Under the pieces are notes generated by a model. That model saw nothing but the letters and a program-made list of their open reading frames with translations. It was not told where the DNA came from and did no database searches. The translations under genes were made by a program, and so were the position numbers. Positions 41,839 through 52,400 of a DNA stretch of 64,000 bases are shown one piece after another; within the stretch, counting starts at the first letter, position 1, and each line of letters starts with the position of its first letter. Origin of the DNA: Anaeroglomus sp964630775 (GTDB taxonomy: Bacteria; Planctomycetota; Phycisphaerae; Sedimentisphaerales; Anaerohalosphaeraceae); the NCBI GenBank assembly GCA_964630775.1, contig CAZVYY010000016.1, positions 21,163 through 85,162 on the forward strand, written 5' to 3'.

Positions 41839-44800
41839 TTACTGTCCCGGCGTGGGAGCCGCCGCTGTCCAGTTGGCCGGATCATCGCCGGAATACTGGG
41901 CGCTGCCCGGATTCAACCGCGTCAGCGAATAGCCATATCCATCCGCTCCCACCGGCCAGGGGTCATAATCGCTATAGCCGACCTGGTCGATTAGAATCCA
42001 GGAGATCGCAGCGGGGTTCTGCGGATCATCAGAGGCCTGCGGTTTTTCCAGCGCCAGCCGTTCGCTGCCGTTGGACAGGGCACCGGCCCAGGGCCCAAAT
42101 ACAGTGACTCCCGCAGTCAGGTCACAATTGTATGCGGCTTCGAATGCGGCCAGCCGTGCCGGTTCAGCCACAGGGTCAAACGGCACAATCACGATCTTTG
42201 CCCCTGCCGCCAGTGACATCGCCGCCGGAAATGTAAACGAGATGGCATTATCCAGCCGCCACGCACCGGACCCGTCCGCACTGTAAAGCGGTACAGACGC
42301 CGGCGTTGGATTATACAGCTCGATATATTCGTCGTTGGTACTGCCTTCGGTTGGGTGGTACATGACCTCCGAAATCACAACATCCAGAATCGGAAGGGTA
42401 TTGGCGGTATTTCTGGAGCCGTACATGCGGAACCAGTAATCCCCGCCGTTCGGATACCGTCCGCGTGAGATGCTGTTTTCCTGTCCCCGGAAGCGGAGGC
42501 AGTCCACCACCCGATCGCTGGCATTGCCCGGCAGATACGACAGGAAAATGCGTTCGCCTGCCTTGTCCAGTCCGAATCCTTTGGTAATCGGACTGTGGAA
42601 TCCGCTGATTTCATCAAAGGTCTGCATGCCGTTGGCGGAGAGCGTGACACTGGGGATCGCCCATTTCTTGAGATTCTCGACATTGTCGCTCAAATACCAG
42701 TTGGCATTCAGCCCGATAGAGGATGCCGTGGTGTTGTACAATTCAATCCAGTCATTGCTGTCATAATCCGGATACGCAGGGCTGCTGAAATCCGTATGAG
42801 CCATGAATTCATTAATTACCACATCCGTGATGGCGGCCGGATCCTCGGCGCCAGGCGAGCCGCCGCGATAAGTGCTTTGCCTCCAGCTTCCGGCATAATC
42901 CATAATCCCTGCCTGCTGGTCTTCCATCGCCCACCAGTCCCGTGGCACCAGCGAATGGCCGGCACCATCGGCAGCCTGCGGCCAGCTTTCGCCGTCATTG
43001 TAGGTAAAGGCAACCACCGTGCCGTTCCAGGTATCGGATATCTCGACGGTTTCGCCGTCGTTGTTGAGTCTGCCGGAGTAAATCCCTGCGATCTTGCCCG
43101 ACAGCCCCGGATATCGGGATTCAAAGGCTGACCTGTTCTTGACCACGAGCACATAATCCTTCGGGCCCAGCGAAGTTACCGCACTGCCGGCAAAAGTGAA
43201 TGTAATCCCGTTGACGATGGAAACGCCTGACAAATCGATGGTTTTAGTCGGACTGATGTTGGTCAGCTCGATAAATTCGTACTCGTCTTTGTCGTAGGTG
43301 CCATTGGCATCGGGCATCGGGTTGTACATCACTTCACTGACTCGCAGGTAGTTGAGGATATCCGCCCCCATGGCCGGCCCCGAGACAAATTGAACCGGAT
43401 TGGACCAGTGACTCCACCGACCGGTGGTATCTTTCATCGCACATCGCACGCGGTAGGTCCGTCCGGCCCTGACGGCATTGCCCGGAATCTGGACCTGCAG
43501 ATTCGCGGCATTCGTCAGTTCGCCGCTTTCCCAGACGGGATTGATTTCGTATTTGCTCCTGGACAGATTCGGGATGTTCATGGTCTTGTCCCCGATCTGA
43601 GCGGTCACTTTGACATCGATTGAAAAATCAGAGCTTCCTTTGGTTACCTGCAGGGCATGGACGGCAATCACATTGGTTCCATTGACCAGGTAATCATAAG
43701 GAGCGGCCAAAGACACTTCCTCATAGCTGATTGCCTCGTGATCGGCGGTATCGGTCACACTGTCAAAATATTTGATTCCGTCGCTGCAATAAACCCGTTT
43801 GACTTCCGTACCGTTGATCCAGATAATACAGCCGTCATCGACATAAATATGAAGCTTTAAAGCCTGAACCTTGGTTTTGTCGGCGATGTCAAACGTATTC
43901 CGCAAATAAACCGTGCTGTATTTTCCCTGCATGTCATTGAGCAGAGTATTGTCATCATTATCTGCAAAGCCGATGCTGGTTTTGCCGCCCAGCCAGTTGT
44001 CTGTGCTGTAGCCGGGCAAACGCCACTGTTCGATGGGATTGGAAGCCTCCTGCGTTCCCTTGAGGTACTTCCATGTCGCATTCTGATCAATCAGAACCAC
44101 ATCATCCATTGGATTGGGATCATAATTCAGGGCGTATTCTGCAATCTGCCATTTCATGGCCGCAAACGTGCCGTTGCCCTGCGGATCGCTGAAGGCGCTG
44201 GTCTGGAACCGCAAGTCGTTGATCGGATAGCCGCTGGTTCCGATATAGCTGACCGTCGGTGTGGCCGGGATATTGGTGCTGTCCCCTTCGGCGTTGGCCA
44301 GGTTATCCAGATTGGCCGCTGTACCCGGCCAGCCCTGTACTCCGCTGGTCCATGCAAACTGCTTCATAATGGCGATATTGGTCTCCAGCGGACCATTGTC
44401 GATGGGAGTACCGGGAACTGTATAATCCAGCCGCCAGCGGTCCCGGTCGGCGGGCACAAAATCCTTGATGACATTGGCCAGTTCATCGATCATGCCGTTG
44501 ATGATATCCGGCTGCCAGTGCAGATCCTGGAAATGACGGATATAGTTGCGGTATTCCTGTTTGAGTGGTGCCTTTTCCGGCTGAATGGTATATTGAGTCA
44601 GTCCGCCCAGGTATTCCTGGTCGTAAATTGCCGCCTTGCCGTGATCGACGCCCTGGTTCCAGTACGGGCCCCATGTGTCGTCCACGTCAAACGGCATAAA
44701 CCACAGCCTGCCCAGATTATTATTTTCGGCGGTATATTCCGGCAGGAAATACCATGCCATATTTTTCAGACAATGGATGCACGTTGCCCCGGAGAAGACA

Positions 44801-47325
44801 TCGTAATGCCGTATCGCTTCGGTAATGGTGTGGTAGCGATACCACTCGTCGCAATCCATGTAGTTGCGTATGAAATCCGCCGTCGCGGTATGCTTGAGAT
44901 TCCATCGGATATTCTCGTAATCCGAGGCGTCACTGACAGCATCGGGCCCCTGGTATCGCAATTGACGCGGGCCTTCATAAATTTTGTCGGACAGCTTGTA
45001 CAGGTTGCCCTTGGGCAGACCCTGCCGCTCCAGAAACGCACCGTCATAATTTTCAAACGCAAGGTGCAGTCCGTAAAAATCCCCTTCATACTGACCATTG
45101 GTGGTGCTCGGTGCTTCCTCTGCTCCATCCACAACTCGGAAGTGGAACCACCACGCCTCGGGAGCCGGAACATTGGCGGAATTAAACAGCATATAATCCA
45201 TGATTTCGTTGACGCCGTACGGATAATTGCGATAACCGCCGGAAATTTGATTGCCGAACAGTTTGCCGGTATTCAGATGCTGCCACTTGGACGGGAACGG
45301 GTTGCCGTAAAGATCGCGGGCCTGGAAATAATGACCGCGATTGAATCGCATCTTCATCGACCGCTTTCCGCCCAGACCATAATTATAACGTCCATTACCC
45401 CCGCGGAGCCGGTACCCGATATGGTCATAAACGACGCCTTCATATACAAAAGCGCCCTCCCAGTTATACACCTGCCCGGCATCCTGCACGTTGGCCGCTG
45501 TCGATCCCTGATCAATCCGGTCTGCACTGTCATAGCCGTAGCACATATAGAAATCCGAATTGCGTGTGATTAAGGTGTAAACCGGAATGGATGTCAGAAT
45601 ATCCGTGCTGTACACGTGTCCCGGCCCCTCCGCATGCACCGAATCCTTGCTGGCCACATACGCCGGAACCCCATTATACACATAGCAGGCGAAATTCAGC
45701 GACCCATCATCCGCGTAGGGCACGCGAATGGCATTGCTCTGATAATCCTCGGCCTCGATCCGATATCGCACCAGAACACGGTTGCCCTGAGCCGGAATCA
45801 CGGCGGTGTAAATCGCATCCCCGGCCGCCGCATCCTGTCCGGTTCCATTATCAACCATCGTCATAGTGCTCCAGTTGGCCGGATTTTCAAATTCCGGATT
45901 GACTGGCTGGTCCTGATACGGATTGCTGACCAGCGATGAAATCGCTATCGGCAGATAGGCCGGGATATACGCACCTGGTAATACGAGCTGATACTTTAAG
46001 CTGACCCGCTTGACGCCGTCCGGGTCGGTCACCTTGGCTGTAATAACAATCGGTGCTCCCGCCGCCGGCTGTTTGGGATCATGACTGACCTGCCGAATCT
46101 GCGGCGGTGCATTCAGGGCGTACACACTGTTCTGCAAGCCCGGTGTAGGCGTTCCGTAGGCATACTCCGGCCGGGCATTATGATACCCCGAACTCCGCCA
46201 GCTTCCGGCCAGATTATTATCCAGATAAGGATTGATTAGTTCCATCGATGCCCCTTCGCCGTTGGCGGCAATCGGCCACGGAAATTCACCCTTGTACTCC
46301 ACCTCGTCGATCTTGCTGCCTGCGGCGTCGCGCAGGACAATGCGTTCTCCTTCGTTGCTCAGCTTACCCTCGAACGGTCCGTACGCTGTCCGGTTATATT
46401 TTGCCGCAAAGGCCGCCGGTGACTGACAGACAACCACATACTCTCCCGGTGTCATGACAGGCACGCCCTGGAATGTATAACTGACCGCATCTTCCAGTCT
46501 CCAGCCGTTGAGGTCGACAGGCTGTGCACCGGCGTTAAACAGCTCGATAAACTCCACCGGTTCTTTGTTGTTGTCGGTGTGATAGTGAATCTCGTTAATC
46601 ACCACCATCGGGTCTCGCGAATCCTGCCAGTTGGCCGAGAACACCGCTAAATCGGCAATATCAACGAATTTGCTTTGATTTAAATCGGGACAATCATAGG
46701 CGCTGCAATTTACACTGGAAAGCCAGGCATCGCTGAACAGCAGCATGTCATTCAAATCGACGATGCAGTTGCCGTCCAGATCGCCCGGAATGCAGGCAAT
46801 CGGTTTTTCCAGCGTGGAAAACGACCATACATCGCCTGTGATGACTTCAGATGGAAAAATCTCATCCACCCGCCAGTAATAAACGGTTTTAAAGTCGAGA
46901 TTTTCCAGTTCATACGATGTCTGGGCATAGTTATTTTCAACCACCGCAAGCGTCGCCGGAGAGCTGCCCAGCAGAATGCGGTGACCGATGGCCCCCTGGC
47001 CCGATTCCCATTGCAGTGTCACCCGTCCAACCGAAACACCCGCCGCTCCATTCGCCGGCTGCGGGGCGTGAGCTTTGAGATTGGCGGTTTTAAAACTCCA
47101 AATTGGCCCCTTGAAGGTATAGCCGGTATTGGTGACTTCCTCAATACACCAGTAATACGTCTGGTCCATCACCAGATCGCTTGCAGGCGTGAAGGTCTCA
47201 TTGCCCGGTGTTCTCGTTCCCTGGTAAATCCCCGCCGATGCCGTGGTGGCTTTCAGGACTGCGGTCGAATTTGTCCCCAGATAAACGCGATGCCCGACAA
47301 TGCTCGCTTCGAATCCGACTGCCAC
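41839..47325 (-). CDS. Giant CotH/lamin-tail surface protein (main part, frameshifted from its N-terminus)
   Basis: An 1828-codon frame that is the bulk of one giant exported protein. In order it holds two fibronectin-like repeats (GHRVYLGT and GHRILLGS), a dockerin-like pair of Ca2+ loops (GDLDGNCIVDLNDMLLFSDA and DLNQSKFVDIADLAVFSANW) and a first lamin-tail domain (VVINEIHYHTDNNKEPVEF). A CotH kinase-like domain follows, with IGYRLRGGNGRYNYGLGGKR, HLAFENYDGAFLE and LWFMPFDVDDTWG. Three more lamin-tail domains come last (VSEVMYNPMPD, VINEFMAHTD, VISEVMYHPTEG). CotH proteins are secreted protein kinases; DxD is present. The GTG at 47325 is not a real start: the upstream LamG frame belongs to the same gene. 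Confidence 0.85.
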   Translation of the reverse strand: MAVGFEASIVGHRVYLGTNSTAVLKATTASAGIYQGTRTPGNETFTPASDLVMDQTYYWCIEEVTNTGYTFKGPIWSFKTANLKAHAPQPANGAAGVSVGRVTLQWESGQGAIGHRILLGSSPATLAVVENNYAQTSYELENLDFKTVYYWRVDEIFPSEVITGDVWSFSTLEKPIACIPGDLDGNCIVDLNDMLLFSDAWLSSVNCSAYDCPDLNQSKFVDIADLAVFSANWQDSRDPMVVINEIHYHTDNNKEPVEFIELFNAGAQPVDLNGWRLEDAVSYTFQGVPVMTPGEYVVVCQSPAAFAAKYNRTAYGPFEGKLSNEGERIVLRDAAGSKIDEVEYKGEFPWPIAANGEGASMELINPYLDNNLAGSWRSSGYHNARPEYAYGTPTPGLQNSVYALNAPPQIRQVSHDPKQPAAGAPIVITAKVTDPDGVKRVSLKYQLVLPGAYIPAYLPIAISSLVSNPYQDQPVNPEFENPANWSTMTMVDNGTGQDAAAGDAIYTAVIPAQGNRVLVRYRIEAEDYQSNAIRVPYADDGSLNFACYVYNGVPAYVASKDSVHAEGPGHVYSTDILTSIPVYTLITRNSDFYMCYGYDSADRIDQGSTAANVQDAGQVYNWEGAFVYEGVVYDHIGYRLRGGNGRYNYGLGGKRSMKMRFNRGHYFQARDLYGNPFPSKWQHLNTGKLFGNQISGGYRNYPYGVNEIMDYMLFNSANVPAPEAWWFHFRVVDGAEEAPSTTNGQYEGDFYGLHLAFENYDGAFLERQGLPKGNLYKLSDKIYEGPRQLRYQGPDAVSDASDYENIRWNLKHTATADFIRNYMDCDEWYRYHTITEAIRHYDVFSGATCIHCLKNMAWYFLPEYTAENNNLGRLWFMPFDVDDTWGPYWNQGVDHGKAAIYDQEYLGGLTQYTIQPEKAPLKQEYRNYIRHFQDLHWQPDIINGMIDELANVIKDFVPADRDRWRLDYTVPGTPIDNGPLETNIAIMKQFAWTSGVQGWPGTAANLDNLANAEGDSTNIPATPTVSYIGTSGYPINDLRFQTSAFSDPQGNGTFAAMKWQIAEYALNYDPNPMDDVVLIDQNATWKYLKGTQEASNPIEQWRLPGYSTDNWLGGKTSIGFADNDDNTLLNDMQGKYSTVYLRNTFDIADKTKVQALKLHIYVDDGCIIWINGTEVKRVYCSDGIKYFDSVTDTADHEAISYEEVSLAAPYDYLVNGTNVIAVHALQVTKGSSDFSIDVKVTAQIGDKTMNIPNLSRSKYEINPVWESGELTNAANLQVQIPGNAVRAGRTYRVRCAMKDTTGRWSHWSNPVQFVSGPAMGADILNYLRVSEVMYNPMPDANGTYDKDEYEFIELTNISPTKTIDLSGVSIVNGITFTFAGSAVTSLGPKDYVLVVKNRSAFESRYPGLSGKIAGIYSGRLNNDGETVEISDTWNGTVVAFTYNDGESWPQAADGAGHSLVPRDWWAMEDQQAGIMDYAGSWRQSTYRGGSPGAEDPAAITDVVINEFMAHTDFSSPAYPDYDSNDWIELYNTTASSIGLNANWYLSDNVENLKKWAIPSVTLSANGMQTFDEISGFHSPITKGFGLDKAGERIFLSYLPGNASDRVVDCLRFRGQENSISRGRYPNGGDYWFRMYGSRNTANTLPILDVVISEVMYHPTEGSTNDEYIELYNPTPASVPLYSADGSGAWRLDNAISFTFPAAMSLAAGAKIVIVPFDPVAEPARLAAFEAAYNCDLTAGVTVFGPWAGALSNGSERLALEKPQASDDPQNPAAISWILIDQVGYSDYDPWPVGADGYGYSLTRLNPGSAQYSGDDPANWTAAAPTPGQ

Positions 47326-48155
47326 GTCAGTGTCGGCCTCATGCTGCCGATGGCGGCAAGGTGCAAAGGATTCGGGTTGGATGGCAGGGCAAAGCTGGTG
47401 ATCGGATTGTCCGGCCCCGCCTGATAGCTGGCCTGTATCATTGCATCACTGAACGGGATGGCATAAATCCGGAATTCATTGTAGCTGCCGTGAAAGGCCG
47501 GATCGGGCCATTGCGACCGTCCCAGCCAGTTGTTTACGTCCGGCAACTGCGACAGTAAAAACAGAGTTGGCCCCTCTGAAATCCGTTGTCCATTCAAATA
47601 CATTCGCACCAGCCCGGTCGTATCATTCCAGACCAGCGCCACATGAACCTCCTGGTCCACAGGCAGCATCGTTCCATCGATGACATACTCCACCGGCCCG
47701 CCCATCGAAATATCGCTGCGATGTCCGAATCGATAGGTCCCCGACCCCGACCGCGGCGTCATGAACATATAGGCGGAATTGCTCGAATCCACCGACTGAT
47801 TTTCACCCGCGCCGCTGGTGCCAAAATCGAAAATTCGCTGCCAGCTCGACCAGGTTGGCCCATGCCAGGTCACCCAGGCCTCAAAAGTTGCGGCCGTACC
47901 CAGAGAAGAAATCGTCCCGTTGGGCAAATCCACGTAATTAATTGCGTTACTGTTGGAATTGGGCAGGCTCGAATTGCCCATCTCCAGCACGCCGCCGGTA
48001 AAAGTCGCGGTTGCACTGCTGTTAATCAGGGTCCCATGGGCCGATCCCACCGAATCATTGACATTGCCTGAAAAGCTGTACCGATGGACCAGTTGGGCCT
48101 TAGCCCCCAGGCTCAGGACTAAAAGGCAAGCAGTAAACAATACGTTTATCCGCAT
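47253..48155 (-). CDS. N-terminal LamG part of the giant CotH/lamin-tail protein
   Basis: A 300-codon frame with a Sec signal peptide (MRINVLFTACLLVLSLGAKA) and a LamG/concanavalin-like domain: LVHRYSFSGNVNDSVGSAHG, ATFEAWVTWHGP, VHVALVWNDTTGLVRMYLNG and the final FRIYAIPFSDAMIQASYQ. It then runs into PTLTWQSDS, the start of a fibronectin-like repeat whose second half (ASIVGHRVYLGT) is in the next frame. The join is at about 47306-47312, where inserting one base would make a single 2.1-kb-codon gene. ATG 48155 has GGGG eight bases upstream and is preferred to ATG 48185, which has no RBS. Confidence 0.85.
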   Translation of the reverse strand: MRINVLFTACLLVLSLGAKAQLVHRYSFSGNVNDSVGSAHGTLINSSATATFTGGVLEMGNSSLPNSNSNAINYVDLPNGTISSLGTAATFEAWVTWHGPTWSSWQRIFDFGTSGAGENQSVDSSNSAYMFMTPRSGSGTYRFGHRSDISMGGPVEYVIDGTMLPVDQEVHVALVWNDTTGLVRMYLNGQRISEGPTLFLLSQLPDVNNWLGRSQWPDPAFHGSYNEFRIYAIPFSDAMIQASYQAGPDNPITSFALPSNPNPLHLAAIGSMRPTLTWQSDSKRALSGIAFIWGQIRPQS

Positions 48156-48185
48156 AACACATCCCCGTTTGAAATAGGTGTTCAT

Positions 48186-49480
48186 GATTATTTGCTATTA
48201 ATACACGCTGATTTTGCAACAGATTGGAACACAATCCGGCTGTTTTTCATGAATTAGCGATACATAATGTATCTATCGGGCAAATCCCCAACTGTCTGAA
48301 TCCGAAAAAAACGGTTTTACGCTGTTTATAAAACGTCCTAAGATATTTAATTAAAATCAGTTATGGAGTATCTGGTAAAACCGGCTATAACCCCGCCCCA
48401 ATACCCTGAACTCACGATAGCATACTACAGTATAGTACACCCGATAACCTCCTGTTTTTAACATGTTTTCCCAAACATGTATCATCCGCCAGAAATATAT
48501 TAGGTTATAACAGGTAGGGAATTGCCGCATTTTGTGCAATTGATATGTGTAGAAAAAAGGTCATTATGTGCCACAAATTCAATTTAGCCCCTGGTCGGGA
48601 AGTGAGCCGATGGGCAATTTGTACAAGGACCTATAAAAACCTTAAAAATATTAAAAAATGTGTTGAATTAGGCGGGATATTGCCGATAAAATGGTTCAAA
48701 ATCTTTTTTGGAGAAAAAAGACCTCTGGAGGATGGGATGAGAAGAGTCATAAACGAACCATTTATGACAATGAAGATAACGCTCGAAGTCAGGTGGGCAG
48801 CGAGTGAGGGGAAAATTGCCGCTCTATACCGGTATTTATCGGGGTTGTGGGCTTATTATGTGAACTGCGACAGTCGGGTCGTGGGGCACAAGGTCACCTT
48901 TGGAATATCATCAAACCACGCATTTACTGCAGTGCCTAATAGACTGCAAATGATATCCTGTTATCGTTTCAGCAGGTATTATTTTGTAAGTCAGCGGATC
49001 ATGCGGTTGAACTCGCTGTATGCGGCCGTGCCCGAACAAAATCTTTCGGGCAGGCTGAATAGAAATTACTCTGGTCAGGCAGAGAATTTGCATCGATAGC
49101 CGCCGCTGATGCCCGGTGACAGTCCGGACCCGGGGCGGCGGGGCAAGGCTTTTTGGCTTGCGATGTGCAAAGCAATCAATGAATCGTCAGGATGATTGCT
49201 GGCAGGGGTCGAACTGCGTCCGTCATATAAGACGGAATACACCCATGGATATTGCGGGACAGGTATTGGTCGATTATTTCGCAGATACAATAGGCACGAG
49301 TATGGCATTATTCTGCCGGGTCGTGCTCTGGCGGAATAATCAAACAAAAACAACAGGTTTCTGCAGAATAAATCAGGGATTATGCTTAACAGGGTTGTTT
49401 TGCCGTTTGGATGCGGCGGCAAGAAACGGAATGAAATCTGCATCAGTCTGAAAACGCGTTAGATAAAGAGGGTTAGTTTG
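48186..49480. other. 1.3-kb region without a convincing gene
   Basis: The gap between the giant CotH gene and the GLUG gene. A 184-codon frame (48545-49099) and a few shorter ones exist, but their amino-acid composition is unlike the neighbours (many Cys, Arg, Tyr; no domain) and no frame stands out. The first 350 bases are AT-rich. The right half is richer in G+C and strongly structured (see the separate RNA candidate). It may be regulatory DNA or the remains of a lost gene. Confidence 0.5.
49030..49236 (+). ncRNA. Candidate structured RNA upstream of the GLUG gene
   Basis: Four clean hairpins follow each other. They are 49030-49051 (7 bp), 49100-49141 (7 bp plus 5 bp across a TGATG bulge, capped by GTCCGGAC), 49171-49200 (8 bp plus an inner 3 bp) and 49219-49236 (6 bp). 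None is followed by a T-run, so they are not ordinary terminators. The strand is assigned only because the GLUG gene follows. The fold does not match any RNA class I know (RNase P, tmRNA, SRP, 6S, common riboswitches). It might be a 5' leader or a separate RNA. Confidence 0.35.
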
Positions 49481-52400
49481 ATGGTTAAGCAAATTGTTTT
49501 GGTGGGCGTGGTGAGTGGTTTTGTTTTAATGTCATCGTTGGCAGTGGCGGCTACCTATGGAGGAGGGAGCGGAACAGCCAGTGATCCCTATCAAATCTGG
49601 ACTGCCGGTCAGATGAATAGTATCGGGGCCAATGTCGGTGACTGGAGCCGGCATTTCAGGCTGATGGCGGATATTGATATGGCGGCCTATACCGGTACAC
49701 AATATCGTATTATTGGAAATGCCGGGACGCCGTTTACGGGCACCTTTGATGGAAACGGCCGCACCATCAGCAATCTGACTTACAAGACCAGCGGCTATGT
49801 GGATTATGTCGGCGTATTCGGGCATGTCTCCGGCGGGTCGATTCTGAATCTGGTCGTCACGAATGCGCAGTTATCCTCCGAGGGGCAGTATGTCGGGGGG
49901 ATTGTCGGATTGAATGCCGGGACCCTGTCGGGCTGTATGGTAAGCGGTTCGATCTGCGGGTATTATTACGTCGGCGGCGTCGTGGGGCAGAATCCGGGGG
50001 TGATTCATGACTGTGAAGCGACGGCATCTGCGGCGGGGACCGATTATATTGGCGGGCTTACAGGCTATAACAAAAACGGCACAATTACGGATAGCTTTGC
50101 GATGGGTAATGTGACCGGCATACGATGCGTCGGGGGACTGGCCGGTGGGGCGTATTACGGTACAATCAAATCCAGTTTTGCGTCAGGTGTTGTTGTTGGA
50201 TATCGTAACGTCGGCGGGCTGGTGGGGTATAATCTCAATGGTTCGATTTCGAACTGTTATGCGGTTGGAGCGACCAAAGGGACGGCTGATTCCTTCACAC
50301 GAGTCGGCGGTCTGGTCGGGGCCAACGACGGGACGGTGGCGATGTGTTTTTCCGCAGGAACCGTTACCGGTGCGGCGCAGGCCGGCGGCCTGATCGGTGC
50401 CAATCTGTATGGAGCCGTCAGTGCCAGCTTCTGGGATACGCAGACCACTGGGCGGAGTGTGGGTATCGGCGGCGGTACGCTGACGGGTGCGACAGGGCTG
50501 ACCACGGCGGCGATGAAGACGGTATCCCCGTTTGTATCGGCCGGGTGGGATTTTACGACTTCGGACGGCGATGCGGCGGATTGGCAGGTTCCCAACAAGG
50601 CTTATCCGCGGCTGATTTGGGAGTCTTACGGCGGCGGTCGGGGGACAGTCGAGGATCCTTATCAAATCTGGACAGCCGTGCAGATGAACGGTGTTGGAGA
50701 GAATACCGCCAACTGGAACAAGCATTTCAGGCTGATGGCGAATATTGATATGTCGGCTTATGCCGGGACACAATATCGAATCATCGGCACAGCCGCGGTG
50801 CCCTTTACCGGCAGCTTCGACGGCAATGGTTATGTCATCAGCAACCTGACGTATGAAACGACGGACGCCGTCGATAACGTGGGATTGTTCGGGTATATTA
50901 AAAACGGTTCTGTCAAAAAGCTTGCCCTGAATTCGGTACGGATTTCCTCCGGCGGTCAATTTGTCGGCGGTCTGGCGGGGCAGAATGCCGGCACGCTCGA
51001 TGATTGCCAGGTCACCGGCTCGGTCAGCGGCTACTATTATGTCGGCGGAATTGCCGGACAGAACTCAGGGCAGTTGACGCGCGGCGAAGCGGATGTTTCG
51101 GTCAGCGGAACAGATTATATCGGCGGTCTGACCGGGTATAACAAATCCGGCGCGATTTCGACCTGCTTTGCGATTGGTACAGTGACCGGAGCACGATGCG
51201 TCGGGGGTCTGGCCGGCGGCGTGTTTGAAGGTTCAATTAGGTCCAGCTATGCGGCGGGTGCGGTGAATGGGTATCGCAATGTCGGCGGCCTGGTGGGATA
51301 TAATCTATATGGTATGATTTCGATTTGTTATGCCGGCGGCCCAACCCAGGGGACGGCGGATACCTATACCCGGGTCGGCGGATTGATCGGCGGCAATGAT
51401 GGAACAATAGCGGGCTGTTATGCCAGAGGACTGGTGGCCGGGGCCGCCCAGGCCGGAGGATTAGTCGGGGCCAATGATTCCGGTTCAATATCGGCGAGTT
51501 TCTGGGATGTTGTGACCAGCAGGCAGAGCAGCGGCACCGGCGACGGCTCCAAGGGCAATGTAACTGGTTTGACCACCGCGGAGATGATGAAGATTGCACA
51601 CTATGTCGCAGCGGGCTGGGATTTCACCGATACCGATGGCGATGCGGCGGACTGGCGGATGGTGAGCAATGATTACCCTCGCCTGTTCTGGCAGCCCTAT
51701 AATGAAGACAACAGCGGCTACGGCGGGGGCAGCGGCACAGCGCAGGATCCGTATCGGATATACACGGCTGAACAGATGAATGCCATCGGAGCCAATTCTG
51801 CCGACTGGAACAAGCATTTCAAACTGATGGCGGATATTGATATGTCGATTTATACCGGCACGCAGTATCGCATCATCGGCAATGCCGTAAATGAATTCAC
51901 CGGCAGCTTTGACGGCAGCGGCCATACAATTTATAATCTGTCCTTTACAACGACAGCCGCAGTCGATTACGTCGGCGTGTTCGGTTATGTCCGGAATGCT
52001 TCGATTTGGAATCTGGGTCTGAAAAATATCACGTTGTCCAGCGGCGGCCAGTATGTCGGCGGGCTTGCGGGATACAGTTGGGGCGGCTCGATGACGGCCT
52101 GTTATGTGACCGGTTCGGTTCGCGGTGTTACCTGGGTTGGCGGTCTGGTGGGGTATAATAAAGCCGGAACGCTGACGGCCTGCTATGGTACCGATGCTGT
52201 CAGCGGAACCACGTATGTCGGCGGTTTGATAGGAGGCAACGAGGGGACGTTGAAGGATTGTTATGCCGTCGGTGTGGTCGGCGGGACCAGCCGGGTTGGC
52301 GGACTGGCGGGAACGAATCTGGTCGGTGTGTTTGCCGGCTGCTTCTGGAATACGCAGACCAGCGGTCGCAGCAATGCGGTGGGCGAAGGGACTGCAGCGG

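Noticed and set aside
48545..49099. 184-codon plus-strand frame in the gene-poor gap
   Set aside because: No domain, no good ribosome site, odd amino-acid composition, and it runs through strong hairpins. I treat it as chance.
49201..49236. tRNA-like GGTCGAA sequence
   Set aside because: No acceptor stem, D-arm or anticodon arm can be built around it; it is more likely part of the hairpin cluster.
49075..49451. Overlapping frames of 122 (minus) and 111 (plus) codons
   Set aside because: They overlap each other and the hairpin region and show no motif; not convincing genes.
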